Assembly (NCBI GenBank): GCA_963691655.1 | Contig: OY829326.1 | Span: 10,838,878-10,902,877, forward strand | DNA from: Toxonevra muliebris | Taxonomy: Eukaryota; Arthropoda; Insecta; Diptera; Pallopteridae | Length of the DNA: 64,000 bases | Direction: 5' to 3' | In this document: in pieces, positions 31,829 to 43,600 of the stretch | Layout of the letters: each line of letters begins with the position of its first letter | How positions within the stretch are numbered: the stretch's first letter is position 1 | Made by a program: the position numbers and the translations under genes | Notes under the pieces: generated by a model | The model's database searches: none | What the model was told of the DNA's origin: nothing | What the model saw: only the letters and a program-made list of their open reading frames with translations

Positions 31829-34800
31829 TTAAACTCTTTTCTTCAAACCAATATTTACACCAACACTAGATCTTAAAATGAAATTCATCATTGGTATAAT
31901 TTCAGGACCCATAGGCAACAGTTCATAATAACGTAACATTTTGCTAATCATTGCCTTCATTTCCAATATGGCAAACTTTTGTCCAATGCAATTTCTGGGA
32001 CCAGCACTAAAAGGTGTAAAATTAAACGGATTACGATTCTGCGCACGCTCATTTTCTTCAGAGAAGCGTTCCGGTTTAAAAGAATTTGGATAGGGGAAAT
32101 TACTAGGATCACGATGCGCCCAATAAATAACCAAGTAGATGCTGGTATTAGCTGGTATAATAACGCCATCTGTGAACGAAAACGCAATACTTCAAGACTT
32201 GGAGGCAAATAAAAAAATTTCTCTTGTTATGGATTCCTACTTACCCAAATCAAGATCTTTCTCCACTTTCCGCCCAATTGCCGGAACTGGGGGATGCATA
32301 CGCAATGTTTCCTTAATAACACACTCCATATACTTAAGATTTTGTAAATGTTGCATTGTAATGGGTACGTTTTTATCATTGCCCATGACGCTTACGATCT
32401 CGTCGTAAAGTTTTTGCTGCACCTGAGGATGTCTCGAGATACAGTAGAGTGCATGTGAAACGCCACTTGTTGTTGTATCATCACCCTCAAACATAAAAGT
32501 ATCAACTTCTTCGCATATATTCTCATTGGTTAGGGGTGTACCTCCAATTTTTGATTGCAACAGGATATCTAGGAGCGCCATTTTTCTTTTACTACCTATT
32601 CCATCTTGAGTGTTTTCTATAAAATTTGTAGTATTTATTAGAGTTTTCTTTGACTAACAAAATTTGTAAATGTTTTTTAGATAATACAGTTAAAATAAAG
32701 AGTACTTTCTTTAGTATCCTTGTGCACTGAATCCGATTCGGGATGCAGAAAAATGCCGATTTGGTCAATTTTCCATTGTCTATAAAATCTTAAAATAATT
32801 TGTTACTAAAGTCACTAGAAGATGGTTATATTTTCCTTTCGGCTCATACTAGTTCAGTCTTTGATCTGATCGTAAAAACGAAATCTTAAAACTGAATTTG
32901 CCATGTTTCATTGAAAAATATTAGGCTAAACGGGATAGTCTAAATTATATCACTATATTATGAAACCAGTAGTAAAGATGATAAAGATAATGATCGAAAA
33001 AACCAAAATTGTATTGAATTTCAAATTGGGATAATAAACGTACTTAGAATGGTTTAAAAGGTAATTAACAGAAGTTGCTAACAAAACTAATAAACAATTT
33101 TAAAAATTAGTTTCAAATTCGGCATTTTTGCATTTTCGGTTAGAATTTTTAAAACTGATTTAGTATAAACTATAGTTAAAAAAAAAATTCTAAAAAACAG
33201 TTTTTAGTTTTTACAGACTGTGGAAAATGACTAAAATCGGTCGTCTTCGCATTTTTGGGTTAAAATTTCTCGAAATTCTGACGTAATAAAAAATTCTACT
33301 TCCCGATTCGGTTTCAGTGGGCATATTTGCTTGTTTACAATCTACATACATCTAAAATCTCACAGGCCTATGTGTGTAATCGAGTCGTGTTTCTCAAAGT
33401 TTTTTCTATTCATAATAAACGAAAACCGATTTAGATTTTTAAACACCGAACTATTTAGACTTGACTTTATCTCTCGTATACAACCATTACTCGCAGTAAT
33501 TTTGGTATAAGGTTTGCCATCATTTTGTTTTATAAAACGATTCAAAAATGAAAACAAGCTCTACGTTTATGTAGGAGAGTGTACCCGAGTATGAGACAGC
33601 ACCAAGTATGAGACAGTAGATTTTTTACATCATGCAATATCAATATTGCCAATCTGACTACTCTCAAACTTTTCTTTTGACATGACCCAGTTTTTGTGGT
33701 AACACCGGAGTGAATAGATGCATTGCTTATATCAGCTGCAAACATCATATGTGAAAATCGATCACGAAAACTTTTTTTGATTTTTTCCAAAGTGATATAT
33801 TTTCGAGTGAATGCACTGAAAAAGGTGAGTGTAATGCATTAGCATTTAGTGGTTTTCATATATTTTGTGATCCAATTTTGGATTATGCCAATATATGGTT
33901 GGAAACAATTTTTGTTTTGTTATTCCCAAAATGGCATTGTTTTCCGGGTATGAGACACCACTTAACTAGTGTTTTGATTCATTTTTTTTATATTTTTAGC
34001 CATGTCAACCCCAAAAAATAAAATCGTTCATGAAGTGAATTACATGCAGGCGGCCTGTTCATTCAAAGTGTACAAACATTGCGATAGCGATTTGGATAGA
34101 GAAGACGATGATTAAGATGGAGATGATGAATAAAAACTACCATTTATTTTTATCTTAGCCACTGAAGTCCTACAAAATAAATAAATTTATGTTTATAAAT
34201 AGTTATGGGGTTTTTACTTCATATTTTCTAATTTTAGTTGATTTTTGTAGGTGTCTCATACCCGGGTACAAATTTTTTTTTTGACTAAAACACACATCTT
34301 CAGAAAATTGGTCATAATATTCTGCGTGTCAATGGAATCAATATACTTTTTTTGAACGAAAACTGCGTATTTTCATTTCCTTTCCTACAGTATATAAATC
34401 ATTCGATTTGGTTTAACCATTGAAAATTTATGACTCAAAAACAAAACCCGTCTCATACACTCCCTTACTATTTCTACTATTCGTGCTTGCTTTCCAAAGT
34501 CGGTTACTGAATCCTATATGTTTAAACTCTTTTTGCTTTTGATTAACTGATTAACTGTCATAATTAAAGCTATAGTTCTTTCTACCTTTCAAAACCCTTT
34601 CTATGTAGAAATCACTCTAATATTTTAAGCTGAACAAAAAAAAGTACTCGTACCTACAGTCCTATAAGAGCCATCAGCAATCGAACGCTCCAATGTTTTT
34701 CTACGTTCTTCGATTACTTTAATTGTAAAATCATGCATTGTTTTTATATCACGCATCAGTTTTCGATATTCAAAGGGAGATGTTAGCTTAAATATCCAAT

Positions 34801-35667
34801 CATAACGTTTGCTAACCTTTAGTATCCGATCCGGTTGAATATAAACAACACTGAAATAGCGAAAATTAAGATGCACAATATTTTGTAGTTTTTTTATTAA
34901 ATTAATTGCAAAAAATTACCTTTTCAAAGCTTTGACATATGGAAATTCTGGATCTAATTGCGCATTAACTTTAACGCCCATAGCCGCCTCTAAGAAGAAT
35001 AATAACTAGTTTGCATTATTTTTTAAGAAGCTTAAGCTAACTTAACAAACCTGTTACAACATCCAATGCCGCCAAGCATACTTTCCCAAACATATCCACC
35101 ACTGTCCTTCCATCAGCCACGGCCTCTAATTTTTTAGCCATAATTGTACTTTGCTCATCGAAGATATCCACAAAATTCTCCAGCATCCCGAAATGAAATG
35201 CTGGCGTAAAGACCTTCCGGCGATCATGCCATTTCTTATCAATGCTGAGCAACAAACCATCTCTCAGCCATGGCCGAAATAGGTTATAAACATCGCCCTT
35301 CTTCAGTAGCGTTGTGCTAGTGAGTATCAATTCGAATTTTTTAACATCTATGGTAAACACTTGTGCTTCATTTAAAATCCAAAGGCGAAATGTTTTACCA
35401 TATTTTTGAAAAGAATCACCAATGTATTGTATAATATCTATGAAGAGTTTAGATTAAATAAATATTCTCTGTCAAGCGCACATTTTGTAATTTTCAATTC
35501 TCACTTTCTGCACCGACATTCAAAACTTCTAGGCCACTGCCAAATATTGGCAAAGCGTCGGGTCCGGTTATGTGTGATTTGGCAAATACTTGAACGCGAT
35601 GTTTCTTCTGCAAGTAATCATAAATAAAGAATAACGTCGCTATGCCGATCATAAACATGAATAGCAT
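31829..35667 (-). CDS. Cytochrome P450, CYP4 family (six exons, 509 aa)
   Basis: Microsomal haem monooxygenase. Exons, high to low: 35667-35505, 35437-35051, 34989-34920, 34850-34654, 32616-32245, 32169-31829. All introns are GT-AG, and the exons sum to 1530 bp in frame. The N-terminal anchor is [19 protein letters not shown]. The motifs are [14 protein letters not shown] (C helix), [31 protein letters not shown] (I helix, about 310-323), ETLR (375-378), FKPERF (427-432) and [10 protein letters not shown] with the haem Cys near 457. Glu316 corresponds to the CYP4 Glu that can bind haem covalently. The usual EGHDTTTS has Asp in place of His here. The C-terminal text resembles CYP4D, but the subfamily is a guess. 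Insect CYP4 enzymes act on fatty acids, pheromones or xenobiotics. Intron 4 (32617-34653) is 2 kb because of a transposon. Confidence 0.93.
33574..34465. mobile_element. TA-flanked element with nested inverted repeats (B), in P450 intron 4
   Basis: The left end after TA (33572-33573) is GGAGAGTGTACCCGAGTATG. The right end inverted, before TA (34466-34467), is AGGGAGTGTATGAGACGGG, so the ends match apart from a 7-bp indel. The inner inverted pair CCGGGTATGAGACACC lies at 33944-33959 and 34250-34265. A 37-codon frame at 34001-34114 ([19 protein letters not shown], acidic end DREDDD) may be a relic of a transposase C-terminus. It resembles element A in layout but not in interior sequence. Confidence 0.75.
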
Positions 35668-37024
35668 TTTGATTAGATTGAATCGTTTTGATATTGTTTT
35701 TTTGTTATGATATTTTTGTTGTACGAGTAGAGTATTCGAATATTATTCGAAAAACGCGCAAACGTGCTTCTGCCTCGACTGTAGGTTTAAAACTAAAACT
35801 TGTATTCTAAAATTTATTTTACAGTCGGTTGAATCTTTGTTTTGTTTTTTTCCTGCTTTAATATCATTACATTTGCATAAATATTTTAATTACTTGTAAT
35901 AACATTTTGCAATGATGCAACCATATAATCAGATCAAGTATTTCATTATCGTAGTTCATTCCGCTATTGATCATGTCAGTTGGTCATATGCAAAAGGGCA
36001 CTTTTCCTTTTTGCAAAAGCTGTGAGAAAAATATGATATTATATAGAAGATATAATGTTGAATGTTTAATTCGTAGAAAGCTTATTTAGAAACTAAGTTT
36101 TAAACAGGTTTCTAAAATTGGAGTTCCCTTAAAATCAAGTTTTCCAACAGTTTTCGTCGTTTTTCTAAATTTCACAATAAGTCAAAATATGCCCTCTTAC
36201 AAATCATTCATTCTTATAATACAGTACTTAATAATATATATATAATTACTTGTTTATATAAATATTTACACAACAAAACATGAAAAAATATATGCTGCCA
36301 CCTTATTGTAATTTCAATAATATTTAAAAAATCTCGTTTTCCTTCAAAAAAGAATCAAAATCGTTTTAAATTTCAGAATTAATAATTGATCAAGTTTATC
36401 TCGTTTATTATTCTATCAAAGCTAGACAAAGGGAAAATATTAAGTATAGCTGTTCAAAACTCATTCAATTGTATAAATTTTTTCTGTCACGGGCATTAAA
36501 TATTAACAACAATCGAAGCATGAGAGATAACAAAATAGATGGAATATTGTTTAATGAACATTTTTCGCCCTATAAAAAGAAGTGTTCTACAATCAACATT
36601 TAATCCAATTATCTGTTTAATTCTACATTGGAAATTTTTAAAATAAAAACAAAACAATACTCAATCGTGGGCACCATTTGTAATTTTTTCTAGGTCGTAA
36701 AATTCATTAAATTAAAAAATTTATTCTCTGAAACTATGCAGAATTAATTTATATATCAACTCAAACTTTTGTGCTTTAATTATTTTGGTTTTTTAATTAA
36801 TATGCAGTAAACAAATTTTTATTTTTGTATACTTTCTAATAGCGAATACATAAATTTAGTTCATGCTATTTTTGACTGTATAAAAATAAGCACTTGTAAA
36901 AGATTTTCAGAATATGTTTGCAAGAGCTGCCACATTAACCCAATTTTCTTAAAATGAGAATTTATTTATTCTCTTCCCATTTTATAAGTTATTACACAGT
37001 AATTAAATTCTTTCAATTAAATAA
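35668..37024. other. AT-rich noncoding stretch upstream of the P450 gene
   Basis: It contains the presumed P450 promoter, but no clear TATA box is seen within 120 bp of the ATG. The rest is AT-rich with no gene. Confidence 0.45.
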
Positions 37025-37825
37025 CACTGCTCTGCATGGGTTTGGCGAATAAGATGATTCCTAGTGTTTCCGAATGAAATTTTCATGTTCTGGGGTCAAA
37101 AACTTCCCATCACGTCAAGTTTTCGAGAAAAAAGGTGTTGAAATTCCTGAAAACTGCGTTTTTGGTCATTTTTAAAAAATTGTGGAGTTAAACCCTGACG
37201 TGCTACAAACTTTGTTAATATCAGAACTTAAAGACTGAACCATGCCCTTTCAAAAGAGCCCTAAGCCATTGGTTCGCATGTGCCCTTGGAGCAGGAGGTG
37301 TGCATATGTCTAGGGGTGCAGGAAAGAAGTGTATACAGAACGGATTTTATCTAACTTACTCCCACGACCAGATATAATGAGAAGTGCAGCGGTCCGAAAT
37401 GTTTTAAGGGTCGTTGGTTACGTGTTTGCAGTCAGATTTCAAACATTCAAAATGGCGGATCAAATATGGTGGGCGATTCTTATCTTACTCATACCTACGA
37501 AATATAATGAAAAATGCAGTGGTCCGAAGTGTTTTCAAGGGTCACTGATTACAAATCTGTAGTCTGGTTTTAAAAACGGACGAATTAAGATGTAAGATAA
37601 AATCAGTTCTGCGTACATTTTTTTCGTGCAGCCCTAGACATAAGCACACCCCCTGCTTTAAGGGCCAATGGGAATAATTTAACTTAGGGCATGGAATTTG
37701 AAAGGACATGGTTCAGTCTTTAATTTCTGATATTAGCGAAATTCGTAGCACGTCAGGGTTCAGCTCCACAATTTTACAAAAATAGCCAAAAACGCATAAG
37801 AAATGTTGAAATGTGCAGGGCAGTG
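37025..37825. mobile_element. Foldback element with CACTG ends
   Basis: The left end is CACTGCTCTGCA (37025) and the right end inverted is CACTGCCCTGCA (37825). The arms share AATTGTGGAG, CCCTGACGTGCTAC, AAAGACTGAACCATG and TATGTCTAGGG blocks in inverse orientation. TAA flanks both ends, as with the foldback at 20111-21120. The left arm has roughly 95 extra bp (about 37037-37134) absent from the right arm. The loop contains a two-copy tandem repeat. Confidence 0.75.
37345..37580 (+). repeat. Two-copy tandem repeat in the foldback loop
   Basis: Copies starting near 37345 and 37468 each contain ATATAATGA, AGTGCAG(C/T)GGTCCGAA, GTGTTTT/TGTTTTA and AAGGGTC in the same order; the period is about 125 bp. 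Confidence 0.6.
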
Positions 37826-39524
37826 TAATCTATGAGCAAGTAATATTCCAATATACATATGTATATTAATAAAACATGTAAGCACATTAATTAAACAGGT
37901 TTATAACTATTCTATAAATGTATTAAGTTTAACTCGAATAAATTTAATATTTATTTATACAACAGTAGCTAAAAGCCTCTCAATTAAATTAAATCATTTA
38001 AACTACAATAAGTAAGTTTATTCCAACCGAAAATAAATACATTTGCTGGAGAAACGGATATAATTTTTTACCTTGTATGCCAGAAAGCATAAATAAAATT
38101 ATAATTTTTGTTTTACCCTGTATGCCAGAAAGCATGAATAAAATTTTAACATGTAGTTACAATTTTCGTTTTTGTGCAAGTAGAAACTCATACATATAAT
38201 TTGACAACTGCAATTTTGTTTATAAACCTTTAATTTTTTGTTGCTTCCACAAATGTTGCGGAACAATTTCAACATGTGCTTTTACTACTTCTCCAGCACT
38301 ACCTCAGACACATCCCAGCAATTTATGCAAACAGTCTTTCTCATTGATAAACAACCCTAAATATTCTATAGCTCATTCAAGTTACTTTGGATGTCTGTCC
38401 GGTATATCTCTTTTTTCCTTACTTTTTCTGTGTCTGCTTCTGAAAATCGTGAAAATCGTTGTAGTAAAAAAGCCGGTTGCTGTGCGTAACGAGACGAAAC
38501 CGTCAAAACAAACTTATTATATGCATGGTATCGTTGTTTGCACAAAGAGGAAACACGCGGTTGCTATTGAGATGGTCCCACCTCACACCCAGTTACTGCA
38601 TTAAAATTACAACCCCCAAATGGGATTTCAAAGCAATTCATTCGACGAGTTCTTAGAATTGTTGGGCGGCCGGGTCGGTGGTATGAGGAAACGAGCTATG
38701 CTTGATTTTTGGTTAACAGAACACTTTGTGCATTTTCTATGTCTCGCATTCTATGTTTTGTTTTTTTTGTGGTTTTTTTCTTTTGGATAATTGAAAGGAT
38801 GAGAAGAGAGTTTCTTCTTCTTTTCCCCCTTTTTTGATATGCATTTTTTATTGGGCGTGTGCATTTTTGGTTTTCGTTCTATGCTATAATTTAAGTTTAT
38901 TAATATTACATTTACACATACTACAACTACAAGTTTCAAGTTTTTATTAGTCTATACATAGTCAGTGGTATACAGTGCGATATGCATTTTTTAGGTGCGT
39001 CATCTGCTTTTAATGATTTCTGGTTTAACTTAGCATTGAAGAATTGAAAAAACGATATTAAAATGGAATTATTAGATAGAAGTAATTATATTTAATCTAA
39101 GAAAAACGATATACAATTTAGCTGAAATTTGTAAAATTTCCGGGTTGCTTAAATTTCTAAGTCGATAATGAAATGATTAATTGAAGCCTGTCAAAGAAAT
39201 AATAATAAGCTAAATAACTCCACACCTGTGAACTTTTAAAAAAAAGAAACTACACAATCATCTAATATTGCAGTTACATATTGATATCTTACTTAAGAAA
39301 AACCTAAACAAATATTTTTGATCGAAATTCTAATGACGGTATAGAAACTGCGAAAAAAAAATCCAATATATATAACAATGTTAAATAATGTTTTAAAAAC
39401 TAAGGTAACGATATAAATATTCTTAAAAATAAGGGTAAAAGTTATTTTATTTTCTAATGACTTCATCTTTCTGTTCGTAACAATATCAAGGAGTTAACTT
39501 GAATTGTTTTTGTCAACTTCGTTG
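37826..39524. other. Noncoding stretch
   Basis: A 20-base phrase (ACCTTGTATGCCAGAAAGCA and ACCCTGTATGCCAGAAAGCA) occurs at about 38071 and 38115, a small direct duplication with AT-rich surroundings. No gene supported. Confidence 0.5.
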
Positions 39525-40009
39525 TAGTGCGGACACACGAGACTGCATTTCATTGAAATTCTGCATTTCAAATTAAGGTGGACACACGATAAAAAAAGGA
39601 ATTTCAAATTCGCTTTTTGACAGATTACAAGTTTGGAGATGAAGAAGAATTTTTTGTGTGTGTGTTTTGTGCAAATAAAAATAATTAACAATGTTGCCTT
39701 TCAATTGGATTTGGACACTAAGAATTTATTTAACAATTATGGATAATTGAAGGAATGACAATAATGTCTTAATAAATATTATAAGTGCAGCTGTTATGAA
39801 AACAAAATCCAAAATGTTTAAAAAAATGTAACAGATCTTAAATTTTTCCCGTTTTTTACAACCTTACGTTTGAGGGTTGCATTTCAGTGAAATGAGTCTG
39901 AAATGCAGGATTTCATTTGACACTTTTTATATGGAGAAATTCTGCATTTCAGACTCATTTCAACGAAATGTTAAATTTGCCTGAAATGAACTCTCGTGTG
40001 TCCGCACTA
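39525..40009. mobile_element. MITE with TAGTGCGGACACACGAGA ends
   Basis: The left end TAGTGCGGACACACGAGA at 39525 is matched exactly by the inverse of the right end. TA at each edge may be the target duplication. An extra internal GTGGACACACGAT lies near 39577. CATTTCA/TGAAATG motifs are dense, forming a hairpin between 39880-39911 and 39944-39970 (core GAAATGAGTCTGAAATGCAG). No coding potential. Confidence 0.75.
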
Positions 40010-42478
40010 TTACATCGGATTACAGGTAGGTCTTTTATGCTATATTTTAGACACAAAAGATTAGTTCAAATAAGGCACGTTTCAGTCTTCTTTATAAATG
40101 CCAAAACAACCTCAGTCGTGACGCTCTTCATATCCTCTGAATTCAAGAACTATGGAAGATAGATTCGCATTGTACTATTTGAGAAGATTATATACTCACA
40201 AAGAATATGTTTTTTCATTTATATCTATTTGAAGCAAAAACTTCATTCTAATTATAGTATCAGTCTAATATGTATTAAGATATTATCCGTGCACTTCAAA
40301 TGAACAATGCGGCGTAATTGATCCATGGATTTCGAGGTTTTGACGGTAAACCTAACAACTAAACGAGCATAAGGTTCCATTTTTCGAAATTTAGCTCAGG
40401 AAGCCATAGAAAAAGAGGAGCAAAAGTTTTTGGTTTTCTCTATTAGGATTCGGGATGAATCTGTTGGTCTTTTACATTCTTCTATAACTAAAATAAGTGT
40501 GAAATATTGACAAGAATCTTAAAAGAATGAGAAAATGAAATCACCTAAAAAAAAGTAAACTAAATTAAATTTTTAGAACATTTTAATCTTTTAAATAAGT
40601 GTAGGCATATCGGAAGTCATTCAAATGAGTCAACAATGTTACCAGCTTTATAACCGTTTTGTCATCAAAATTACAAACTCTGATGTAAGTTAAATGTATG
40701 TCTGAGGGGTACAATGCAGACTAGACTGAAGAAATAGCAACACATTTACTATAAAAATGAAGACTCGTTGATTCTTTGTTAGAATTTCAGCACTTGTCTC
40801 AACAATATTGTTGTTTTTATTGTTATTCTTGTGTGGTTCTGTTTTTTTGTTATTTTGTTGTTGTTATACATATGTAGTTTATGTATGGTTGTTGCAAAAT
40901 ATCGTAACGTAAGTTAATTGACCGCGAAGTTTTGTAACGTATGTACATGTAACAAAGTAAATCTCCGCTTTTTCGATGTAAGTATTGACAAAGAAGTTGG
41001 TGCATAGAATAGAGGGAAATGAGGAGAAGAGAAAAAGGTGGAAAAACTAAACTTTAAGTCCATTCAACTGTCGCGTTCGCTTGCTCATATTTAATACGTG
41101 AAGGTGGGGTAAAAATTGTTATTCTTGCCAACTCTATATCTACATACTTGCATATATATGTTATATACATATGTATGTAGTACATAGATAAACTTGTAAT
41201 TTAAATTGTAAATAATTAATTATCACGGGTATATACATACTTATGTAGAATAGGTCATTGTAATTCACAGCTCTTATTGCTTACTTTAGCTTTGATGTTC
41301 ATTGCATTGACGTTTTTTGTTTTTGTTGTTTTTTTCATGTATTACACACAAAATTTATGACATAAACTTAAAAGCTTTTGTTTAATAAAAATACCGCAAC
41401 TCTTTTTATTTAGATTTTAATAAAAAAAAAAAAAAATAACAAACATAACCTTAAAAACTTTTATTGCGGCACATATAAACTATTTGGTTTAATACGAATT
41501 GACAAAGGTGTGGTTGGGAATTACAAGTTTACAACTTAATGCTAAAATTATATGGAAAAAATTAATGAAAAGAGCAGTTGTTGTTAATTAAAAAAAAGAA
41601 GAGATTTAGATTGAGAGTAACAGATAAGTAAGTGAGAGAGATTCGGATTTATTATTATTGAAAACAGAAGTGATTGTTGGTTTTTAAGTTTAAAAAGATT
41701 TAAAGATAGAGACTTAGAGATAAAGAAATGAGAGTCAGATTCAAAATTAGCGATATAATGTACATAAGTACTAAAAAAGGGTAAACTCATGCATGACTCG
41801 TTATGAGTCACAGCAGACTAAACCTTTCACATCCATGTTATATGTATTAAAAACTTCTAATATGAAAGCGATAAGAAATTTGGTGGCTTATGATTAATAT
41901 TAATATTTATTTATTTTTTTTTTTTCTATATTTTCCATAAATGCTTTAATACCTCATACAAAGCATTAACTCTTCTTGAATGAACTGAAATTAAATTAAT
42001 GATATAAATGACTTTAAATAATTAAATTATAATTTCACATAAGCTTTATGATGAAGTGATGAAGTTAAAAAGCACTCTTAATAGTTTGTTGTGACGACTA
42101 ACTAAAAATAATTGCAAACTGACTCTGTCCAACCACACCTTGAACTTGAACGTATTTTGTATGAAACAGAAACCTACAATTAAATTACAAATTACGCTAC
42201 AGGAAAAAAAATACCGTTGAAAAACGAAGAAAAAATAATAAAAGCTTAATATGAATTCAACTCGAAATTTTGGAAGGTCGCCGACAAAAGAAAAAAAAAC
42301 AAATTGCAACAAAAACTGTAATTTATTATGCCACAAACAAAAATTATGAGCTAAAATAACAAAAATTATTATTAACTTTAGTTAATTTTTTAGATGTTAG
42401 TGTTACCAACTCTGGGATTTATGTTGGTTAGTTTAATCTACAATACTTTCTGAATATGGAGCTTGTTGTGGAATTTCA
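40010..42478. other. AT-rich noncoding stretch
   Basis: Homopolymer- and microsatellite-rich (ACATATGTATGTA-type repeats near 41160-41185), no gene supported. Confidence 0.5.
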
Positions 42479-43107
42479 CGCACCCAGAGAAATACTTACT
42501 TACTTAGAAAAACGGCTATAAAATTGAGGAAAAATGGGAATGATTTGGCGCAATAGAAACGGTTTCTTCATTTAGATATATAAAATTTCTTTGAGTTGAG
42601 GAAATATTTTTCAAATATGAGAAATTGTATATAATTTAGGTAAAATTTTCCTGTTTGAGGAATAATTTTCCATAGATTAAAGTCAATTTAGTCATGCGCA
42701 TTTATGTTAACAATAGACCAAGTAATTCATAAAAGCTCTTGAGTTAAAATTTTATGCCGAGACGCGTTGTAAGGACTAACTTTTAGAAAAAAATTATATT
42801 TAAAGATGCCCATTTACCACACCCATATTTTCTTGTGTTTTATTTACTTTTTTATCTTACTTTTCTTTAATTTTAGTTTTAACAATTTCATTGAAACTTG
42901 GGATTTGATTTCAATTGGTGGGCAGCACCGCAATTAAATTTCCAAAAATGAAGAAAAAACTTACTTCAAATTGAATACCATGGTTGCATAAAAAGAGCAT
43001 ATTTTTCTTCATTTTGAAGAAAATTTACATAAACGAGAGAAATTTTCGTGGATTTAAATTGAGGAAACTTTTTCTTTGTTCTAGAGATGGGTATTTTTCT
43101 GGGTGCG
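42479..43107. mobile_element. MITE with CGCACCCAGA ends
   Basis: CGCACCCAGAGAAATAC at 42479-42495 and its inverse with one mismatch at 43091-43107. The interior repeats TTGAGGAAA-type words (about 42519, 42596, 42655, 43061). No coding sequence; the target duplication is unclear. Confidence 0.65.
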
Positions 43108-43600
43108 GGAACTCAAACAGAGTATCAAGCTTAACTCTCTAGTTCCTAAGCCTGTCTCTAGACAAAAAGAGATGGAATTGCTACCATAGCATAGTTTTCT
43201 GTTGCTAGAAAATTAATAATTTTGATTTAATTTGAGTTAATAATAAAAAAAATAGATAAAATACTTGCCGTCATACTAGCCTGATAAAAAACTATCTGGG
43301 GGTAGCTGGGAATTTGAAGACATTCAGCCTTCCCGCTTCATAAAACCACATTCATTAATTTTGTTTGGTTGTTGAGAACGGATTTATGTTTTTACACCAA
43401 TATTAATTAATTTCTATTTATTAATTAATTTCGGTTATTGTCGGTAACGTTTTCAAATATTAGACACTTATTTAGAATGTTGAAATGGTAGTAAGAATCA
43501 TCACAAAGATCACTGATGAGGAACCGTGGTGGGTCCCGAAACGCCCGTATGATTTGTCTGCTGTTTATACACTGTTGCGACTTAGACACTTAGTTATTTA
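43108..43600. other. Noncoding spacer
   Basis: Nothing recognised apart from the phrase GATGAGGAACCGTGGTGGGT near 43515, which may be the edge of another repeat next to chimeric repeat copy 2. Confidence 0.4.

Noticed and set aside
31979..32408. Plus-strand frames across the P450 exons
   Set aside because: Antisense shadows; the minus strand carries all P450 motifs in frame.
40021..40045. TTACAG|GTAGGT as another recursive splice site
   Set aside because: No pyrimidine tract precedes it, so it lacks the acceptor context.
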